DNA of 40,721 bases from JAWXVE01 sp044425575 (GTDB lineage: Bacteria; Bacillota; Clostridia; Lachnospirales; Lachnospiraceae): contig JAWXVE010000014.1 in assembly GCA_044425575.1 (NCBI GenBank), forward strand, positions 1 to 40,721, given 5' to 3'. Position numbers and translations under genes: made by a program. Positions 39,794 through 40,721 of the stretch are shown in pieces. The notes under the pieces are model-generated. The model was not told the origin of the DNA. It made no database searches and saw nothing but the letters and a program-made list of their open reading frames with translations. The number at the start of each line of letters is the position of its first letter. The first letter of the stretch is position 1.

Positions 39794-40721
39794 TCTTACC
39801 ACGAAGCATTAATTCTTTCACTGCTTCATCTGCTCTTTTCCCATCAAACAGAATGTGGTTGACTTGTTCAATAATGGGCACTTGAATACCATATTTCGTG
39901 GCTAGTGATAATCCTGCTTTAGCAGAATAAACACCTTCTACGACCATTTGTACTTGATTCATTGCTTCTTCCATGGTAGCACCTTCTCCGATTAACATGC
40001 CTGCTCGTCGATTCCTAGAGTGTTTACTTGCACAAGTAACAATTAAGTCACCAATACCAGATAATCCACAGAAGGTTTCGAATTTACACCCCATTGCCAT
40101 TCCAAGACGAGCAATCTCAGCAATCCCTCGTGTAATTAGAGCTGCTTTTGTGTTATCTCCATAACCAAGACCATCTGCAATACCAGCAGCGAGTGCTACT
40201 ACGTTCTTAAGGGCTGCTCCCAGCTCGATTCCTTGAATATCTGGGCTAATATACACACGAAATACATTGCTCATAAAAATAGTTTGGATTCGTTCTGCAA
40301 TTTGCTTCTCTTTTGCACCTACTACAATGGTTGTTGGAATCCCACGCCCCACTTCTTCTGCATGAGATGGACCTGACAGCACTGTCACTATTCCTTGTGG
40401 TATTTCTTCTTCAATAATCTCTGATAAAGTCATTAGCGTTGTCTCTTCAATGCCTTTTGCAACATTTACAATAATCTGTCCCCTCTTACAATACTGAGCA
40501 AGGGACTTAGCAGTAGCCCTTGTATAAACAGATGGAACTGCCATAATAAGCAACTCTTTTTCCTTGGTTGCTTCTTCTAGATCTGTTGTAAAAAGAATCT
40601 CATCTGGCAAAGAAATACCAGGCAACTTCGTCTCATGTTCTCGCTTCGTACGTAACATCTCAATTTCTTCTTCTACAATAGACCATACTGTAACTTCATG
40701 ACCATTCTTGTTTAGTAGAAG
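39765..40721 (-). CDS. gpsA: Glycerol-3-phosphate dehydrogenase [NAD(P)+], 5' end outside the window
   Basis: Cytoplasmic enzyme that reduces dihydroxyacetone phosphate to sn-glycerol-3-phosphate for phospholipid synthesis. The reading frame stays open through 40658 to the window edge: codons upstream of the ATG there encode NGHEVTVWSIVEEEIEM, which is ordinary GpsA sequence, so the true start is outside and about 17 residues with the GAGSWG nucleotide loop are missing. Visible are VNVAKGIEETT, SGPSHAEEV, the catalytic lysine in GAALKNVVALAAGIADGLG, and the substrate-binding stretch GLSGIGDLIVTCASKHSRNRRAG. The 3' end is part of a long hairpin shared with metF. Confidence 0.96.
   Translation of the reverse strand, partial: LLLNKNGHEVTVWSIVEEEIEMLRTKREHETKLPGISLPDEILFTTDLEEATKEKELLIMAVPSVYTRATAKSLAQYCKRGQIIVNVAKGIEETTLMTLSEIIEEEIPQGIVTVLSGPSHAEEVGRGIPTTIVVGAKEKQIAERIQTIFMSNVFRVYISPDIQGIELGAALKNVVALAAGIADGLGYGDNTKAALITRGIAEIARLGMAMGCKFETFCGLSGIGDLIVTCASKHSRNRRAGMLIGEGATMEEAMNQVQMVVEGVYSAKAGLSLATKYGIQVPIIEQVNHILFDGKRADEAVKELMLRGKKDESEELLW

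Noticed and set aside
1..40721. Defence island, prophage, toxin-antitoxin or insertion sequence
   Set aside because: No transposase, integrase, nuclease-helicase, toxin-like gene, terminal repeats or CRISPR-type repeats were found on either strand; base and codon use look even across the window.

Overview
The window reads as chromosomal DNA of a low-GC, strictly fermentative Bacillota, most likely a Lachnospiraceae/Clostridia member. The signs are AT-rich third codon positions, strong AGGAGG-type ribosome sites, sigma-A promoters, pyruvate:ferredoxin oxidoreductase, a PTS with an HPr that keeps the Ser46 regulatory site, YesM-type kinase/AraC-type regulator pairs, and many chemotaxis and c-di-GMP proteins. 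The family-level assignment is inference. Only two genes (33770-36634 and metF) lie on the + strand. No tRNA, rRNA, CRISPR array, insertion sequence or phage gene was seen, and no gene-free stretch exceeds 300 bases.

Layout: 1-2436, pyruvate:ferredoxin oxidoreductase (3' end outside the window). 2711-4414, a chemoreceptor. 4569-13004, a hexitol PTS locus in two transcription units, mtlA-mtlR and mtlF-pfkB kinase-Zn dehydrogenase-ptsH-ptsI. Each unit has a matching palindromic operator set exactly 16 bp upstream of a sigma-A -35 box. 13067-18349, a dCache chemoreceptor, a lipoprotein of unknown function and a substrate-binding-domain/degenerate GGDEF/EAL protein. 18546-21875, a MacAB-like adaptor/ATPase/permease export operon. 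22058-24201, a GT4 glycosyltransferase and a sulfotransferase-like protein. 24329-25202, two small membrane proteins, one with InlB-type repeats. 25283-33602, the mglBAC galactoside ABC importer next to a membrane-anchored sugar-binding protein, a YesM-like kinase and an AraC-type response regulator. 33770-36634, a second, larger substrate-binding/GGDEF/EAL protein. 36662-38728, a MoxR AAA+ ATPase with a CoxE-like VWA protein. 38858-39724 metF; 39765-40721 gpsA (5' end outside).

How the genes work together: the mtl locus would import and phosphorylate mannitol (or a similar hexitol). It has no classical mannitol-1-phosphate 5-dehydrogenase. Instead it carries a sorbose-1-phosphate-reductase-like zinc dehydrogenase and a 1-phosphofructokinase-type kinase, which suggests a route through fructose-1-phosphate. 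It also carries its own HPr and enzyme I. The mgl locus looks like a three-component sugar sensor driving an importer: two identical 11-bp direct repeats 22 bp apart lie just upstream of the mglB promoter, as expected for an AraC-type activator.

The best candidates for undescribed biology are the hexitol route with its paired operators, the mgl sensor-promoter pair, and the sulfotransferase/glycosyltransferase operon with a structured leader. All are predictions from sequence alone.
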